This document shows, in pieces, positions 27,717 through 38,996 of a stretch of 64,000 bases of DNA. The DNA lies in NCBI RefSeq assembly GCF_001580995.1, contig NZ_LHZU01000146.1:1-64000 (forward strand), written 5' to 3'. Position numbers and translations under genes: made by a program. Position 1 is the first letter of the stretch, and the number at the start of each line of letters is the position of its first letter. The stretch comes from Acetobacter senegalensis (GTDB lineage Bacteria > Pseudomonadota > Alphaproteobacteria > Acetobacterales > Acetobacteraceae). The notes under the pieces were generated by a model that searched no databases, was not told where the DNA came from, and saw nothing but the letters and a program-made list of their open reading frames with translations.

Positions 27717-28205
27717 TTAGGATGCGCTGGCTTCGGCTGCTTTCGGCGCAAGAATCTTTACAGATCCCCCTGCCTTTTCGACAGCTGCAACTGCGGAAGC
27801 AGAAGCGCCAGAGACTTCAAACGTGACAGCACGTGTCAGTTCGCCTTCTCCCAGAATGCGCACGCCAGCATATTTACCAGTGCCAACAAGACCAGCTTTC
27901 TTCAGCAGTTCTTCCGTCACCGCTGCACCGGCATCAAGCTTACCATCTGCAAGAGCCTTTTCAACTGCACCGAGGTTAACCGGCGCATAGACCTTGCGGA
28001 AGATGTTCTTGAAGCCACGCTTTGGCAGACGACGATAGATCGGCAGCTGACCACCTTCAAAGCCGTTCAGGGAAACGCCTTCACGCGCTTTCTGCCCCTT
28101 CACACCTTTACCGGAAGTCTTGCCCTTGCCGGAGCCGATACCGCGGCCAAGCCGCTTTTTACGATAACGAGCACCGTCGTTATCGCGAAGCTCATTCAGA
28201 TTCAT
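27717..28205 (-). CDS. rplO: 50S ribosomal protein L15
   Basis: 162 residues. The glycine-rich basic N-terminus is typical ([20 protein letters not shown], then [19 protein letters not shown]), as is the central [19 protein letters not shown]15 helps late assembly of the large subunit. It starts 1 bp from the rpmD stop and is followed by the spacer carrying the attenuator-like hairpin before secY. The C-terminus has an Ala-rich tail. Confidence 0.98.
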   Translation of the reverse strand: MNLNELRDNDGARYRKKRLGRGIGSGKGKTSGKGVKGQKAREGVSLNGFEGGQLPIYRRLPKRGFKNIFRKVYAPVNLGAVEKALADGKLDAGAAVTEELLKKAGLVGTGKYAGVRILGEGELTRAVTFEVSGASASAVAAVEKAGGSVKILAPKAAEASAS

Positions 28206-28206
28206 A

Positions 28207-28392
28207 TCAATCCTCCACCTTCACAAGGTGGGCCACTTTACGGACCATACCGCGTGTTGAAGGGGTGTCTTCAAGAACCCGCTCACGACCGATCTTGTTC
28301 AGGCCAAGACCAATCAGGGTTTCTTTCTGGCCAGGCTTGCGTCCGTTACCAGACGCAATCTGGACAACCTTGAAGGTTTTTGTCTCAGGCAT
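28207..28392 (-). CDS. rpmD: 50S ribosomal protein L30
   Basis: 61 residues from the ATG at 28392, which begins [20 protein letters not shown] as expected for L30; the frame is open further upstream but inside rpsE. The conserved [20 protein letters not shown] and [11 protein letters not shown] motifs are present. The start overlaps the rpsE stop by 8 bp, and rplO follows after 1 bp. Confidence 0.96.
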   Translation of the reverse strand: MPETKTFKVVQIASGNGRKPGQKETLIGLGLNKIGRERVLEDTPSTRGMVRKVAHLVKVED

Positions 28393-28963
28393 CTGCAGCC
28401 TCCCCAACTGAAGCGGCCTGATCGCGCTTGCCGAAGATTTCTGCAACCTTCTTGCCGCGACGGTTCGCTACTGAACGCGGGCTGGCACAGCGGGTGAGAG
28501 CATCAAACGTTGCCTTCACCATGTTGTGCGGGTTCCGGGTCCCGAGGGACTTCGCAACCACATCGTTGATGCCCAGGCTTTCAAAAACAGCACGCATCGG
28601 ACCACCAGCGATGATCCCGGTCCCGGCTTCAGCCGAGCGCAGCACAACCTTACCAGCCCCGAAGTGACCAGCAACATCGTGATGTAGGGTGCGGCCTTCC
28701 TTCATCGGCACGCGGATCATGCCACGCTTGGCACGTTCCGTAGCTTTACGGATCGCTTCCGGCACTTCACGTGCCTTACCTGCACCGTAGCCAACACGCC
28801 CCTTCTGGTCACCAACAACAACCAACGCTGCAAATGCAAAGCGCCGACCGCCCTTAACAACCTTCGCAACGCGATTGATGGTAACCAGCTTATCTACCAG
28901 TTCATCGCCTTCGCGTTCACGATCACGGCCGCCTCGACCGCCTTCTCTTGGTTCACGAGCCAT
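28385..28963 (-). CDS. rpsE: 30S ribosomal protein S5
   Basis: 192 residues. It contains the double-stranded RNA-binding N-terminal domain ([20 protein letters not shown]) with the loop known for spectinomycin resistance mutations, here unaltered ([18 protein letters not shown]). The C-terminal S5 fold follows ([34 protein letters not shown]). S5 supports decoding accuracy and mRNA unwinding. The N-terminus is Arg/Gly/Glu-rich. It sits 15 bp after rplR and overlaps rpmD by 8 bp. Confidence 0.98.
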   Translation of the reverse strand: MAREPREGGRGGRDREREGDELVDKLVTINRVAKVVKGGRRFAFAALVVVGDQKGRVGYGAGKAREVPEAIRKATERAKRGMIRVPMKEGRTLHHDVAGHFGAGKVVLRSAEAGTGIIAGGPMRAVFESLGINDVVAKSLGTRNPHNMVKATFDALTRCASPRSVANRRGKKVAEIFGKRDQAASVGEAADA

Positions 28964-28978
28964 TACGTGATCCTTTCC

Positions 28979-29341
28979 TCAGAAGGAGAGACCGCCCTCG
29001 CGGGCAGCCTCCGCCAGCGCCTTCACGCGCCCATGATAAAGATATGCCCCACGATCGAACACAACCTGAGAGACACCAGCGGCAACAGCACGCTGGGCAA
29101 CCAACTTACCAACAGCGCCAGCGCTGTCTTTGTTGGCACCTGTCTTCAGGCCTTCACGCAGCTCTTTATCCAGGCTGGAAGCAGCAGCGAGGGTACGCCC
29201 CTGCACGTCATCAATGACCTGCGCATAAATGTTCTTGCCAGACCGGAAGACCGACAGACGCGGACGACCACCAGCCTTGCGACGGAGCTGAAAACGGAGA
29301 CGATCCCGCCGCCGATTCCGCAGTTCCTGCTGAGTGCTCAT
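28979..29341 (-). CDS. rplR: 50S ribosomal protein L18
   Basis: 120 residues. It shows [20 protein letters not shown] and [20 protein letters not shown], then the C-terminal [21 protein letters not shown]18 binds 5S rRNA with L5 in the central protuberance. Its ATG overlaps the rplF stop by one base (TAATG), and rpsE follows after 15 bp. Confidence 0.98.
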   Translation of the reverse strand: MSTQQELRNRRRDRLRFQLRRKAGGRPRLSVFRSGKNIYAQVIDDVQGRTLAAASSLDKELREGLKTGANKDSAGAVGKLVAQRAVAAGVSQVVFDRGAYLYHGRVKALAEAAREGGLSF

Positions 29342-29874
29342 TATTTCTTCTTGCCTTCCTTGCGGCGAATGGTTTCCGTCTCATAACGCACGCCCTTGCC
29401 CTTATAGGGTTCCGGCTTGCGGTAGCTGCGAATATCAAGAGCAACCTGCCCTACACGCTGCTTGTCGATCCCTTCGACAAGAATAGCGGTCGGACGCGGC
29501 GTGGAGATCTTGATGCCCTGCGGAATCGGATAGACCACGTCGTGAGAGAAACCGAGGTTCATCACAAGGTTGGAGCCCTGGACGGCAGCACGATAACCGG
29601 TGCCGTTGATTTCCAGAGCTTTCGAGAAGCCTTCAGACACACCCTTGACGGCCGTGGCGATCAAAGCGCGCGTGGTACCCCACATCATACGAGCCTGCGC
29701 AGCATCGTTCACCGGACGAACGGCGACCTTACCTTCTGCAATTTCAGCCTCGATGTGAGAAGACAGAGGAACGGAAAGTTCACCCAGCTTGCCCTTGGCC
29801 TTGAAAACACCGTCTGCAATCGAGACAGTCACACCCGCGGGAACGTCAACGGGATATTTGCCTACACGTGACAT
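29341..29874 (-). CDS. rplF: 50S ribosomal protein L6
   Basis: 177 residues from the ATG at 29874 ([20 protein letters not shown]), the usual L6 length; a longer open frame upstream runs into rpsH and is not used. Two related folds are present, the second with the conserved [20 protein letters not shown] and [20 protein letters not shown] plus [19 protein letters not shown]6 lies near the sarcin-ricin loop and the factor-binding site. It starts 10 bp after rpsH and overlaps rplR by one base. Confidence 0.98.
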   Translation of the reverse strand: MSRVGKYPVDVPAGVTVSIADGVFKAKGKLGELSVPLSSHIEAEIAEGKVAVRPVNDAAQARMMWGTTRALIATAVKGVSEGFSKALEINGTGYRAAVQGSNLVMNLGFSHDVVYPIPQGIKISTPRPTAILVEGIDKQRVGQVALDIRSYRKPEPYKGKGVRYETETIRRKEGKKK

Positions 29875-29884
29875 GTATCCCTCC

Positions 29885-30283
29885 TCAGAACACGCGACAG
29901 AGGACTTCACCGCCAACATTGGCAGCGCGAGCCTCGACATCGGACAGAACACCACGCGGCGTGGACAGGATGGAAACACCCAGCCCGGCGCATACACGCG
30001 GCAGCTCCTTGATTTTGGAATAAACACGACGCCCCGGACGGGAAACGCGGTGAATTTCCTTAATAACCGGCTCACCTTCAGAGTATTTCAGTTCGATGTG
30101 AAGCTGAACGATACCCTTGCGCACTTCTTCGCGCTTGTAGCCACGAATATAACCTTCGCGCTGCAGAGCATCCAGAACGTTTGAACGCAGGTTAGAAGCC
30201 GGAGACACACAGGCAGCATGGCGCGCACGCTGTGCGTTACGGATACGGGTGAGCATATCACCCAGCGGATCAGAAAGTGACAT
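29885..30283 (-). CDS. rpsH: 30S ribosomal protein S8
   Basis: 132 residues. It begins [20 protein letters not shown] and ends with [20 protein letters not shown], the conserved 16S-binding segment. S8 is a primary 16S rRNA-binding protein and, in E. coli, the translational repressor of the spc operon; whether that control exists here was not tested. It is 9 bp after rpsN and 10 bp before rplF. Confidence 0.98.
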   Translation of the reverse strand: MSLSDPLGDMLTRIRNAQRARHAACVSPASNLRSNVLDALQREGYIRGYKREEVRKGIVQLHIELKYSEGEPVIKEIHRVSRPGRRVYSKIKELPRVCAGLGVSILSTPRGVLSDVEARAANVGGEVLCRVF

Positions 30284-30292
30284 TGTGCGCCT

Positions 30293-30598
30293 TTACCAGC
30301 TAGCTTTAACCATGCCCGGAATCTGGCCACTTGAAGCCAGATCACGCAGTGCAATACGGCACAACTCAAACTTACGGTAGTTACCGCGAGACCGGCCCGT
30401 CAGCTTGCAGCGCAAACGCACGCGAACGCGTGACCCATTGCGCGGCAGCTCTGCCAGCTTCAAAGACGCATCAAACCGATCTTCCACAGGAAGCGAGCGG
30501 TCCATCACAATATTCTTCAGCGCCGCACGCTTTTCCTTGTCACGCGCAGACATGCGAGCCCGCTTGGCATTCCGCGTGATGGCAGAAGTCTTAGCCAT
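30293..30598 (-). CDS. rpsN: 30S ribosomal protein S14 (zinc-free type)
   Basis: 101 residues, the long C-minus form without CxxC zinc ribbons. It shows the [21 protein letters not shown] middle and the conserved [20 protein letters not shown] and [20 protein letters not shown] end. S14 sits in the head of the small subunit. It lies 83 bp after rplE and 9 bp before rpsH, the standard spc order. Confidence 0.98.
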   Translation of the reverse strand: MAKTSAITRNAKRARMSARDKEKRAALKNIVMDRSLPVEDRFDASLKLAELPRNGSRVRVRLRCKLTGRSRGNYRKFELCRIALRDLASSGQIPGMVKASW

Positions 30599-30681
30599 AT
30601 ATTTTTATCCTCCGGAACCCTTCGAAAACCTTCGACGGTTTTCCAAGACAACAACACCTGATGACAGGTAAACGATTTCCC

Positions 30682-31251
30682 TTAGGCTGCAAAGGGAAGA
30701 TCAAACGCTTTCAGAAGCGCTTTAGCTTCCGCATCCGTTTTTGCGCTGGTCACGAACACAACGTCCATACCGCGGATTTCATCAACCTTATCATAGTCGA
30801 TTTCCGGGAAGACGATCTGTTCTTTCAGACCCAGGGCAAAGTTACCACGCCCGTCAAAACCCTTGTTAGCCGGCAGACCGCGGAAATCGCGAATACGCGG
30901 CATCGCAATCGTCACCAGACGATCAAGGAATTCATACATCTGGGCACGGCGCAGCGTAACCTTACAGCCAATCGGCAGACCTTCACGGATCTTGAAGCCC
31001 GCAATAGCCTTCTTGGCAACGGTTTTCACCGGCTTCTGACCAGCAATCAACGTCATTTCGGCAACTGCTGCATCAAGCTTTTTCTGGTCACCAGCAGCTT
31101 CACCAACGCCCATGTTCAGGACGATTTTTTCAAGCCGCGGCACTTGCATGACGTTTTTGTAGCCGAACTGCTCACGCAGCTTGGCACGCAGTTCGTTTTC
31201 ATAGCGTTCCTGAAAACGAGGAACGGAACGAACGCCCTTAGACTCACTCAT
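30682..31251 (-). CDS. rplE: 50S ribosomal protein L5
   Basis: 189 residues from the ATG at 31251, which has GGAGG 5 nt upstream; an in-frame start 7 codons earlier would overlap that site. Conserved parts are [59 protein letters not shown] and [20 protein letters not shown]5 binds 5S rRNA and contacts the P-site tRNA. rplX lies 10 bp upstream. Confidence 0.98.
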   Translation of the reverse strand: MSESKGVRSVPRFQERYENELRAKLREQFGYKNVMQVPRLEKIVLNMGVGEAAGDQKKLDAAVAEMTLIAGQKPVKTVAKKAIAGFKIREGLPIGCKVTLRRAQMYEFLDRLVTIAMPRIRDFRGLPANKGFDGRGNFALGLKEQIVFPEIDYDKVDEIRGMDVVFVTSAKTDAEAKALLKAFDLPFAA

Positions 31252-31261
31252 TCTCGCCTCC

Positions 31262-31582
31262 TCAGCCTTCAATCACTTCGCCGGTTGCCTTGGCAACACG
31301 AACTTTACGGCCATCTTCCAGCACACGGAAACCAACACGCGTCGGCTTCTTGGAAGCTGGGTCAACCAGCTTCAGGTTGGAAAGATGAACAGGCGCTTCA
31401 CGGGAAATGATCCCACCTTCTTCGCCCATACGGGTTGCTTTCTGGTGACGCTTCACAACAGCAACGCCACGCACGATGGCGCGGTTTTCTGCCGGACGCA
31501 CAGAAAGAACTTCACCTTCAACACCCTTGGAGGAGCCGCTGATGACAACAACCGTATCGCCTTTTTTAATACGAGCGGCCAT
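31262..31582 (-). CDS. rplX: 50S ribosomal protein L24
   Basis: 106 residues. The KOW motif is at the N-terminus ([20 protein letters not shown]), followed by the [20 protein letters not shown] segment. L24 is an assembly initiator of the large subunit. It starts 2 bp after rplN and precedes rplE by 10 bp. Confidence 0.98.
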   Translation of the reverse strand: MAARIKKGDTVVVISGSSKGVEGEVLSVRPAENRAIVRGVAVVKRHQKATRMGEEGGIISREAPVHLSNLKLVDPASKKPTRVGFRVLEDGRKVRVAKATGEVIEG

Positions 31583-31584
31583 TA

Positions 31585-31953
31585 TTATAGCACCTCCGGA
31601 GCCAGAGAGATGATCTTCATGAACTTGCGCGCACGAAGTTCACGAACAACCGGGCCGAAGATACGGGTACCAATCGGTTCCTGCTGCTTGTTGATCAGCA
31701 CAGCGGCGTTCTTGTCAAAGCGGATAGCACTGCCATCAGGACGACGCACCGGATAGGAAGTACGCACGATAACAGCTTGGTGGACGTCGCCCTTTTTCAC
31801 CTTCCCGCGGGGGATGGCTTCCTTGACAGATACGACGATCACGTCGCCGACCGAGGCGGACTTCCGCTTGGAGCCGCCCAGCACCTTGATGCACTGCACC
31901 TGACGCGCACCGGAGTTGTCGGCTACGTCGAGGTTGGTCTCGGGATGGATCAT
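31585..31953 (-). CDS. rplN: 50S ribosomal protein L14
   Basis: 122 residues, the usual length. It contains [40 protein letters not shown] and [20 protein letters not shown] followed by FGPVVREL, all highly conserved in L14. L14 forms part of the intersubunit bridges. It is the first gene of the classical spc group, but only 18 bp separate it from rpsQ, so it continues the S10 operon transcript. Confidence 0.98.
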   Translation of the reverse strand: MIHPETNLDVADNSGARQVQCIKVLGGSKRKSASVGDVIVVSVKEAIPRGKVKKGDVHQAVIVRTSYPVRRPDGSAIRFDKNAAVLINKQQEPIGTRIFGPVVRELRARKFMKIISLAPEVL

Positions 31954-31971
31954 GTTCTAGATATCCTTACC

Positions 31972-32244
31972 TTACGCCGACACGCCGACAGCAGAGGCAT
32001 CTACGGCCTCGCCATTGCGAGCAACCACAGCCCATGCCTTGCGCCGGGAAACCGGGGGGCACTCAATAATACGCACCGTGTCGCCAACTTTGCAGACGTT
32101 TTCTTCGTCGTGCGCCGCGTACTTCTTGGAGCGACGGATAAACTTCTTATACAGCGGATGCATGACGCGACGATCGACAAGAACTGTTACGGTCTTGTCC
32201 ATCTTGTCGCTGGTCACACGTCCGGTAAGGACGCGCCTTGGCAT
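31972..32244 (-). CDS. rpsQ: 30S ribosomal protein S17
   Basis: 90 residues from the ATG at 32244, which gives the typical [20 protein letters not shown] start; the open frame upstream is not coding. The OB-fold segment [20 protein letters not shown] and [20 protein letters not shown] are conserved. A short Ala/Val-rich C-terminal tail exceeds the E. coli length by several residues. It is 13 bp after rpmC. Confidence 0.97.
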   Translation of the reverse strand: MPRRVLTGRVTSDKMDKTVTVLVDRRVMHPLYKKFIRRSKKYAAHDEENVCKVGDTVRIIECPPVSRRKAWAVVARNGEAVDASAVGVSA

Positions 32245-32257
32245 CGTCCAACTCCCT

Positions 32258-32494
32258 TCAGGAAATGGCAGCAGATGTTTTCGCACCTGCCGCAGTCTTC
32301 TCATTTTGCGCCACAATCGTCTTGATGCGCGCAATTTCACGCCGGATCACCCGAACGCGGCTCTGGCCTTCGGTCTGCCCGGTTGCCTGCTGGAAACGCA
32401 GATTGAGCTGTTCACGCTTAAGCTCGATGAGCAGCGCATTCAGTTCGTCTGACGTCTTGGCACGCAGATCAGCTGGCTTTGTTGCCTTTGCCAT
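32258..32494 (-). CDS. rpmC: 50S ribosomal protein L29
   Basis: 78 residues from the ATG at 32494 ([20 protein letters not shown]), with a GGAG site upstream. The helical hairpin [20 protein letters not shown] and [15 protein letters not shown] is typical. L29 is at the polypeptide exit and helps dock chaperones and SRP. The gene is 1 bp from the rplP stop and has a short Ala/Thr/Ser tail. Confidence 0.97.
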   Translation of the reverse strand: MAKATKPADLRAKTSDELNALLIELKREQLNLRFQQATGQTEGQSRVRVIRREIARIKTIVAQNEKTAAGAKTSAAIS

Positions 32495-32495
32495 C

Positions 32496-32912
32496 TCACG
32501 CATCTCCAATTCGGGTCACAAACTTGGTCTTGATCGGCAGCTTTGCTGCACCGAGAGCCAGCGCTTCACGCGCGACTTCGGGCGGCACACCTTCGATTTC
32601 GAACAGAATGCGACCAGGCCTCACACGGGCCACCCAGTATTCAGGTGATCCCTTGCCGGAGCCCATACGCACTTCTGCGGGCTTTGTCGAGACCGGAAGA
32701 TCCGGAAAAATACGAATCCACACGCGACCAGCACGTTTCATCGCTCTAGTAATGGCCCGACGAGACGCTTCGATCTGCCGTGCGGTGATGCGTTCGGGCT
32801 GAAGAGCCTTCAGACCGAACGTGCCAAAGTTGAGCGTGGTTCCGCTTTTGGCAAGACCGTGAATACGGCCTTTGTGCGCCTTGCGGAACTTAGTACGCTT
32901 TGGAGAAAGCAT
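32496..32912 (-). CDS. rplP: 50S ribosomal protein L16
   Basis: 138 residues. The N-terminus [20 protein letters not shown], the Arg-containing loop [20 protein letters not shown] and [20 protein letters not shown] are all standard. L16 helps form the A-site tRNA-binding region. It lies 18 bp after rpsC and abuts rpmC. Confidence 0.98.
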   Translation of the reverse strand: MLSPKRTKFRKAHKGRIHGLAKSGTTLNFGTFGLKALQPERITARQIEASRRAITRAMKRAGRVWIRIFPDLPVSTKPAEVRMGSGKGSPEYWVARVRPGRILFEIEGVPPEVAREALALGAAKLPIKTKFVTRIGDA

Positions 32913-32930
32913 TGTCTTCTATCCTTCGCC

Positions 32931-33608
32931 TCAGCGCTGAGGGGCCTGTTCGGCCGCCCGGCGGTCCTGAGCCAGTGGGTCATGCGCCAGAATCTCACCT
33001 TTGAAGATCCATACCTTTACACCGCAGGTGCCATAGGTGGTCTTCGCAGTAGCTGTTCCGTAGTCGATATCGGCACGCAGAGTGTGAAGCGGCACTCGGC
33101 CTTCACGATACCACTCGATACGAGCGATTTCTGCACCACCCAGACGACCGGAACAGTTGATCCGGATACCCTGCGCACCAAGACGCATGGCAGACTGCAC
33201 AGCGCGCTTCATGGCGCGACGGAAGGCAACACGGCGTTCAAGCTGCTGGGCAATGTTGTCTGCCACCAGCGTTGCGTCGATTTCCGGCTTACGGATTTCA
33301 ACGATGTTGAGCGCCACTTCCGTGCCAGCCATACGGGTCAGCTCTTTACGCAGAGCGTCAATATCCTGACCCTTCTTGCCGATGACCACACCAGGACGTG
33401 CTGCATAGATCGTCACGCGCGGCTTCTTGGCCGGACGTTCGATCACAACACGAGACACACCAGCACCAGAAAGCTTGCGACGCAGAAACGCACGCAGCTT
33501 CAGGTCTTCGTGCAGCAGGCGAGAATAATCACCGTCAGCGTACCAGCGGCTGTCCCACGTGCGATTGATACCGAGCCGCAGCCCGATCGGATTGACTTTA
33601 TGTCCCAT
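32931..33608 (-). CDS. rpsC: 30S ribosomal protein S3
   Basis: 225 residues. It starts [20 protein letters not shown], contains the KH domain with [19 protein letters not shown] and ends with the typical [20 protein letters not shown] plus [11 protein letters not shown]3 lies at the mRNA entry tunnel and takes part in mRNA helicase activity. It is 3 bp after rplV and 18 bp before rplP. Confidence 0.98.
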   Translation of the reverse strand: MGHKVNPIGLRLGINRTWDSRWYADGDYSRLLHEDLKLRAFLRRKLSGAGVSRVVIERPAKKPRVTIYAARPGVVIGKKGQDIDALRKELTRMAGTEVALNIVEIRKPEIDATLVADNIAQQLERRVAFRRAMKRAVQSAMRLGAQGIRINCSGRLGGAEIARIEWYREGRVPLHTLRADIDYGTATAKTTYGTCGVKVWIFKGEILAHDPLAQDRRAAEQAPQR

Positions 33609-33611
33609 ACC

Positions 33612-34022
33612 TCAGGCCGCCTTCTGCTCAGTAGAAGCTGCTTCAGGCTCGGGAGCCCGTTCGGCAACAACGATCTTCAGGTGGCTGAAGAATTTTTCCA
33701 CGCGGGCAGAACGACCACGACCACGTGCATGGAAGCGACGCATCACGATGGACTTCCCAACTTCAGCCGTCTTTACCACCAGCTGGTCAACATCCAGCTG
33801 GTGATTGTTCTCTGCATTCGCAATCGCGCTTTCCAGGGTCTTCTTGACCTGCTGGGCGATACGACGCTTGGAGAACGTAAGAGTGGCAACTGCCTGAGAC
33901 GCCGGCTTGTTGCGGATAAGACCCGCAACAAGGTTCAACTTGCGGGGACTAACCCGAATGTTGCGCGTAACGGCCTGCGCTTCAGTTTCCGCGAGCGTGC
34001 GCGGCTGTTTCGGCTTGCTCAT
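33612..34022 (-). CDS. rplV: 50S ribosomal protein L22
   Basis: 136 residues. The conserved body shows [20 protein letters not shown] and the hairpin that reaches into the exit tunnel, followed by [20 protein letters not shown]. An Ala/Glu-rich C-terminal tail is present. It lies 1 bp from rpsS and 3 bp from rpsC. Confidence 0.98.
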   Translation of the reverse strand: MSKPKQPRTLAETEAQAVTRNIRVSPRKLNLVAGLIRNKPASQAVATLTFSKRRIAQQVKKTLESAIANAENNHQLDVDQLVVKTAEVGKSIVMRRFHARGRGRSARVEKFFSHLKIVVAERAPEPEAASTEQKAA

Positions 34023-34023
34023 T

Positions 34024-34302
34024 TTAGCCCCGCTTCGACTTCTTGTCGGCCCCGTGCCCGTGGAATGTACGGGTGGGAGAAAATTCGCCGAACTTGTGCC
34101 CGACCATATTCTCCGTCACCTGCACAGGCAGGAACTTCTGACCATTGTAAACACCGAACGTCAGTCCAACGAACTGCGGAAGGATCGTGGAACGACGTGA
34201 CCAGATCTTGATCACTTCATTACGACCCGACGCGCGGGACGCTTCAGCTTTGCTTAGCAGATACCCGTCGACGAACGGGCCTTTCCAGACGGAACGTGCC
34301 AT
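34024..34302 (-). CDS. rpsS: 30S ribosomal protein S19
   Basis: 92 residues. [20 protein letters not shown], the [20 protein letters not shown] block and [20 protein letters not shown] are all conserved. S19 is in the small-subunit head and touches S13 and 23S bridges. It is 13 bp after rplB and nearly joined to rplV. Confidence 0.98.
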   Translation of the reverse strand: MARSVWKGPFVDGYLLSKAEASRASGRNEVIKIWSRRSTILPQFVGLTFGVYNGQKFLPVQVTENMVGHKFGEFSPTRTFHGHGADKKSKRG

Positions 34303-34315
34303 CTTCTATTGCCCC

Positions 34316-35146
34316 TTACTTGCCGGTCTTGCGACGACGGATAATCAGACTGTCCGTACGCTTGTTGACCCGAGTTTTGTAACCTTTGGTGGGCTTGCCC
34401 CACGGTGTGACCGGATGACGACCACCGGATGTCCGGCCTTCACCACCACCATGCGGATGGTCAACCGGGTTCATCACAACGCCGCGGTTATGCGGACGAC
34501 GCCCCAACCAACGAGCACGACCGGCTTTACCCAGATGCTGGTTCATGTTGTCCGGATTGGACACAGCACCGATTGTTGCCATGCATTCACCACGCACAAC
34601 ACGCAGTTCACCGGACTGCAGCTTGATCTGCGCGTAACCGGAGTCCTTACCAACGAGCTGGGCATATGTGCCTGCAGAACGGGCCAGCTTACCACCAGCG
34701 CCCTGCTTCAGTTCGATGTTGTGCACGATGGTGCCGACCGGGATAGAGGCCAGCGGCATCGCGTTACCCGGCTTAATGTCAACGCGCGTGCCAGCGATAA
34801 CGTTATCGCCAACTTTCAGACGCTGCGGAGCCAGGATGTATGCCAGTTCACCGTCTTCATACTTCACCAGAGCGATGAAGGCTGTACGGTTGGGGTCATA
34901 TTCCAGACGCTCAACCGTGCCGAGCACATCAAACTTGCGCCGTTTGAAGTCTACGTAACGATAAGACTGCTTGTGACCGCCACCACGGAAACGAGAAGTC
35001 GTACGGCCGTTGTTGTTACGACCACCCGTCTTGTTCTTGCCTTCCGTCAGCTGCTTGACCGGCTTGCCTTTCCACAGATCGGCGCGATCAATCAGAACCG
35101 TGCCGCGAAGGCTCGGCGTGACGGGATTAAAGTGCTTCAGTGCCAT
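34316..35146 (-). CDS. rplB: 50S ribosomal protein L2
   Basis: 276 residues. It opens [20 protein letters not shown] and contains [20 protein letters not shown], the OB and SH3-like folds, and the conserved [20 protein letters not shown] loop close to the peptidyl transferase centre. L2 is essential for subunit association and peptidyl transfer. It is 16 bp after rplW. Confidence 0.98.
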   Translation of the reverse strand: MALKHFNPVTPSLRGTVLIDRADLWKGKPVKQLTEGKNKTGGRNNNGRTTSRFRGGGHKQSYRYVDFKRRKFDVLGTVERLEYDPNRTAFIALVKYEDGELAYILAPQRLKVGDNVIAGTRVDIKPGNAMPLASIPVGTIVHNIELKQGAGGKLARSAGTYAQLVGKDSGYAQIKLQSGELRVVRGECMATIGAVSNPDNMNQHLGKAGRARWLGRRPHNRGVVMNPVDHPHGGGEGRTSGGRHPVTPWGKPTKGYKTRVNKRTDSLIIRRRKTGK

Positions 35147-35162
35147 TTGTTCCTACCCCACG

Positions 35163-35498
35163 TCACGCCAGTTTGGCGGTCAGGTCAATGGACTGACCTT
35201 CCGCAAGCTGGACGAACGCCTTCTTGATGTCAGAACGCTGTCCCAGACGCCCTTTGAAGCGCTTGGTCTTGCCCTTCTGGACAAGGGTGTTCACACCAAC
35301 AACCTTGACGCCAAACAGTGTTTCCACTGCCACTTTGATTTCAGGCTTGGTGGCCGTAATGGCAACCTTGAAAACAACCTGATTTTTTTCAGAAAGCGCG
35401 GTTGCCTTTTCTGTGACCAGCGGCGCACGAACGATATCGTACATCGCCTCACGGGAAAGACGCTCAGCTTTCTTGCGCAGCGCAAGAATGTTGGTCAT
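35163..35498 (-). CDS. rplW: 50S ribosomal protein L23
   Basis: 111 residues. [20 protein letters not shown] and [20 protein letters not shown] are conserved, with the [20 protein letters not shown] end. L23 marks the tunnel exit and is the docking site of trigger factor and SRP. I take the ATG at 35498 because it overlaps the rplD stop as ATGA. This gives ~18 residues before the usual N-terminus; an internal ATG at residue 19 is possible but less likely. Confidence 0.96.
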   Translation of the reverse strand: MTNILALRKKAERLSREAMYDIVRAPLVTEKATALSEKNQVVFKVAITATKPEIKVAVETLFGVKVVGVNTLVQKGKTKRFKGRLGQRSDIKKAFVQLAEGQSIDLTAKLA

Positions 35499-36109
35499 GC
35501 CAGGCGCTCCTTCAGACCTTCGAGACCAGCCTGGGTAATGGCCAGAACCTCGTGGTTAAGAATATCGTAAACGTTGGCGCCGATCGTCGGAAGAACGTCG
35601 ATTTTGGGCAGGTTGCGCGCAGCGCGAACAAAGCCTTCATCAACAGCAGCGTCAACAATGAGGGCGGACTTCAGGCCGAGGGTCTTCAGCTTGACTGCCA
35701 GTTCGCTTGTGCGCGCCACACCGGAAGCAGACTGCAGAACAATCAGTTTGCCATCCTGAGCTTTCTGGGAAAGCGCAGAGATCAGGCCCAGACGACGCAC
35801 CTTCTTGGGCAGGTCATATCCGTGGTCACGGGACACCGGACCATGGACCACACCACCGGTACGATACTGCGGTGCACGCAAAGACCCCTGACGGGCGCTG
35901 CCTGTGCCTTTCTGGCGATACGGCTTCTTGGTAGTGCCAGACACGTCAGCCATGCCTTTTACCTGATGCGTACCTGCGCGGCGCTTTGCAAGCTGCCAAT
36001 GCACGACACGCGCCATGATATCTGCGCGCGGAGCGACTGCAAACAGTTCATCCGGCAGCGTAGCAGAACCAGCAGTGCCGTTATCAAGCGTTTTGATTTC
36101 GATTTCCAT
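35495..36109 (-). CDS. rplD: 50S ribosomal protein L4
   Basis: 204 residues. It shows the long extended loop ([40 protein letters not shown]) that lines the exit tunnel, and [20 protein letters not shown] with [20 protein letters not shown] at the C-terminus. In E. coli L4 also represses the S10 operon; not tested here. It is 4 bp after rplC and overlaps rplW by 4 bp. Confidence 0.98.
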   Translation of the reverse strand: MEIEIKTLDNGTAGSATLPDELFAVAPRADIMARVVHWQLAKRRAGTHQVKGMADVSGTTKKPYRQKGTGSARQGSLRAPQYRTGGVVHGPVSRDHGYDLPKKVRRLGLISALSQKAQDGKLIVLQSASGVARTSELAVKLKTLGLKSALIVDAAVDEGFVRAARNLPKIDVLPTIGANVYDILNHEVLAITQAGLEGLKERLA

Positions 36110-36113
36110 GACC

Positions 36114-36797
36114 TCAGCCCTCCGCCGTCACGAGAGCGGCCGGATAAGGCGCATCGACATGGCGGGCTTTTTTGATCGCATCACGAATCAACACGGTGCC
36201 GTTTTTTGCTCCAGGAATGGAACCGCGCACCATGATCAGATTCTTTTCCGGATCGATCGCTGCAATTTCAAGATTCAGGGTGGTCACGCGTTCATCACCC
36301 AGATGGCCTGCCATCTTTTTGTTCTTGAAGGTTTTGCCGGGATCCTGACGGTTACCGGTAGAACCATGAGAACGGTGAGAAATAGACACACCATGTGTGG
36401 CTTCAAGACCAGCAAAGTTCCAGCGCTTCATGGCGCCTGCGAACCCTTTACCCTTGCTGGTGCCGGTCACGTCCACTTTCTGGCCTACAACAAAGTGAGC
36501 AGCGGAAAGGGATGCGCCAACCTCAAGCGCGGCATCTTCAGCCACGCGAAATTCGCGTACAACCTTTTTGGGCTCAACCTTTGTGCGGGCAAAATGGCCG
36601 CGGTTCGGCTTGGTGACATTTTTTACCTTGGCTTTGCCCAGACCCAGCTGAACAGCCGTATAGCCATCCCGCTCCTGAGTACGGACATCCACCACCTGCA
36701 CGTCATCAACATGCAGGACGGTAACAGGCACATGTGTGCCATCTTCCTTGAACAGTCGGGACATGCCCAACTTTTTTGCGATCAATCCGGTGCGCAT
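36114..36797 (-). CDS. rplC: 50S ribosomal protein L3
   Basis: 227 residues from the ATG at 36797 ([20 protein letters not shown]). Conserved segments include [40 protein letters not shown] and [21 protein letters not shown]3 reaches toward the peptidyl transferase centre. It is 10 bp after rpsJ and 4 bp before rplD. Confidence 0.98.
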   Translation of the reverse strand: MRTGLIAKKLGMSRLFKEDGTHVPVTVLHVDDVQVVDVRTQERDGYTAVQLGLGKAKVKNVTKPNRGHFARTKVEPKKVVREFRVAEDAALEVGASLSAAHFVVGQKVDVTGTSKGKGFAGAMKRWNFAGLEATHGVSISHRSHGSTGNRQDPGKTFKNKKMAGHLGDERVTTLNLEIAAIDPEKNLIMVRGSIPGAKNGTVLIRDAIKKARHVDAPYPAALVTAEG

Positions 36798-36807
36798 CGT
36801 CTGGACC

Positions 36808-37116
36808 TTAAAGTTTGATCTCGACATCCACGCCAGCGGCGAGGTCGAGTTTCATGAGAGCGTCCACGGTCTGCGGAGTCGGCTCGACAATATCGAGCAG
36901 GCGGCGATGAGTCCGAATTTCGAACTGCTCGCGACTTTTCTTATCCACGTGGGGAGAACGGTTAACCGTAAACCGTTCGATATGCGTCGGCAGCGGGATA
37001 GGACCCCGAACCCGCGCACCCGTACGCTTCGCCGTGTTGACGATCTCCTTTGTGCTGTTGTCAAGCACGCGATGATCGTACGCCTTTAGGCGAATGCGGA
37101 TGTTCTGGTTGTCCAT
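36808..37116 (-). CDS. rpsJ: 30S ribosomal protein S10
   Basis: 102 residues: [40 protein letters not shown] and [20 protein letters not shown] are near-invariant. S10 is also NusE, partner of NusB in antitermination. It is first in the S10 cluster, 106 bp downstream of tuf; that spacer carries a hairpin that may end or thin tuf transcription. Confidence 0.98.
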   Translation of the reverse strand: MDNQNIRIRLKAYDHRVLDNSTKEIVNTAKRTGARVRGPIPLPTHIERFTVNRSPHVDKKSREQFEIRTHRRLLDIVEPTPQTVDALMKLDLAAGVDVEIKL

Positions 37117-37170
37117 TGTTTCTTAGTCCAACACTTTACTTGTCCGGGGAAACCCGGCCGCCAAGTAAGA

Positions 37171-37195
37171 CCCCGGCTGAAGGACTCAGCCGGGG
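37171..37195 (-). terminator. Hairpin after tuf
   Basis: A perfect 10-bp GC-rich stem CCCCGGCTGA (37171-37180) / TCAGCCGGGG (37186-37195) with a 5-nt loop stands ~28 bp after the tuf stop. On the minus strand only TCTTACTTGG follows, so the T-run is poor. Partial terminator or mRNA-stabilising 3' hairpin. Confidence 0.55.
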
Positions 37196-37222
37196 CCATA
37201 CAGTTCTTAGGCCTCTTACCGA

Positions 37223-38413
37223 TTACTCGGTGATGGAAGCCACAACACCTGCACCAACGGTGCGACCACCTTCGCGGATAGCGAAGCGCAGACCTTCATC
37301 CATGGCGATCGGTGCAATCAGTTCAACATCCATGGCGCAGTTATCGCCAGGCATGACCATTTCCGTGCCTTCCGGCAGGTGCACAACACCCGTCACGTCA
37401 GTCGTACGGAAGTAGAACTGCGGACGATAGTTGGTGAAGAACGGCGTATGACGGCCACCTTCTTCCTTCGTCAGGATGTAGGCTTCTGCCTTGAACTTCT
37501 TGTGCGGGGTGATGGAGCCCGGCTTGGCCAGAACCTGACCACGTTCAACATCTTCACGCTTCGTGCCACGCAGCAGCGCACCAATGTTGTCACCAGCTTC
37601 ACCGCGATCAAGCAGCTTGCGGAACATTTCAACACCGGTAACGGTCGTCTTGACGGTGTCTTTCAGGCCAACGATTTCAACTTCGTCACCAACGTTCACA
37701 GCACCACGTTCGACACGGCCCGTCACCACGGTCCCACGACCAGAGATGGAGAACACGTCTTCGATCGGCATCAGGAACGGACGGTCGATCGGACGTTCCG
37801 GCTGCGGGATGTATTCGTCAACAGCGTCCATCAGGTCTTTGACGCGGTTTTCGCCAACTTCCGGATCGCCATCTTCCAGCGTCACCAGAGCAGAACCCTT
37901 GATGATCGGAATTTCGTCGCCCGGGAACTGATAAGAAGACAGAAGTTCACGAACTTCCATTTCAACCAGTTCAAGCAGTTCCGGATCGTCAACCTGGTCA
38001 ACCTTGTTCAGGAAGACAACCAGAGCCGGCACACCAACCTGACGAGCAAGCAGGATGTGTTCACGGGTCTGCGGCATCGGGCCGTCAGCAGCGGACACAA
38101 CCAGGATCGCGCCGTCCATCTGAGCGGCACCCGTGATCATGTTCTTCACATAGTCAGCGTGTCCGGGGCAGTCCACGTGAGCGTAGTGACGCTTCGCGGT
38201 TTCGTATTCCACGTGAGCCGTGGAAATAGTGATGCCACGAGCGCGTTCTTCAGGAGCAGCATCGATCTGGTCGTATGCTTTGAAGTCAGCACCGCCGCTT
38301 TTTGCCAGCGTCTTCGTGATAGCAGCCGTCAGAGACGTCTTGCCATGGTCAACGTGGCCGATGGTGCCGATGTTGCAGTGCGGTTTATTCCGCTCAAATT
38401 TAGCCTTAGCCAT
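37223..38413 (-). CDS. tuf: Elongation factor Tu
   Basis: 396 residues from the ATG at 38413 ([20 protein letters not shown]); the open frame upstream is not used. The GTPase motifs are [17 protein letters not shown] and NKVD; domains 2 and 3 follow ([36 protein letters not shown]). It delivers aminoacyl-tRNA to the A site. It lies directly after rpsG (92-bp spacer) instead of after fusA, and before rpsJ. Confidence 0.98.
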   Translation of the reverse strand: MAKAKFERNKPHCNIGTIGHVDHGKTSLTAAITKTLAKSGGADFKAYDQIDAAPEERARGITISTAHVEYETAKRHYAHVDCPGHADYVKNMITGAAQMDGAILVVSAADGPMPQTREHILLARQVGVPALVVFLNKVDQVDDPELLELVEMEVRELLSSYQFPGDEIPIIKGSALVTLEDGDPEVGENRVKDLMDAVDEYIPQPERPIDRPFLMPIEDVFSISGRGTVVTGRVERGAVNVGDEVEIVGLKDTVKTTVTGVEMFRKLLDRGEAGDNIGALLRGTKREDVERGQVLAKPGSITPHKKFKAEAYILTKEEGGRHTPFFTNYRPQFYFRTTDVTGVVHLPEGTEMVMPGDNCAMDVELIAPIAMDEGLRFAIREGGRTVGAGVVASITE

Positions 38414-38505
38414 TTTTCCACTCCATACCTCTCGAACCACTCAAGAGGCAGTTTCCAAATAAGTTTGCCACTTCCCTTACGGGCAAAAATGGCACCCTCG
38501 AATGA

Positions 38506-38985
<480 letters not shown>

Positions 38986-38996
38986 TTAACCTTCCC

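Noticed and set aside
29875-30075. N-terminal extension of rplF
   Set aside because: The frame stays open into rpsH, but the conserved [12 protein letters not shown] start at 29874 gives the standard L6 length.
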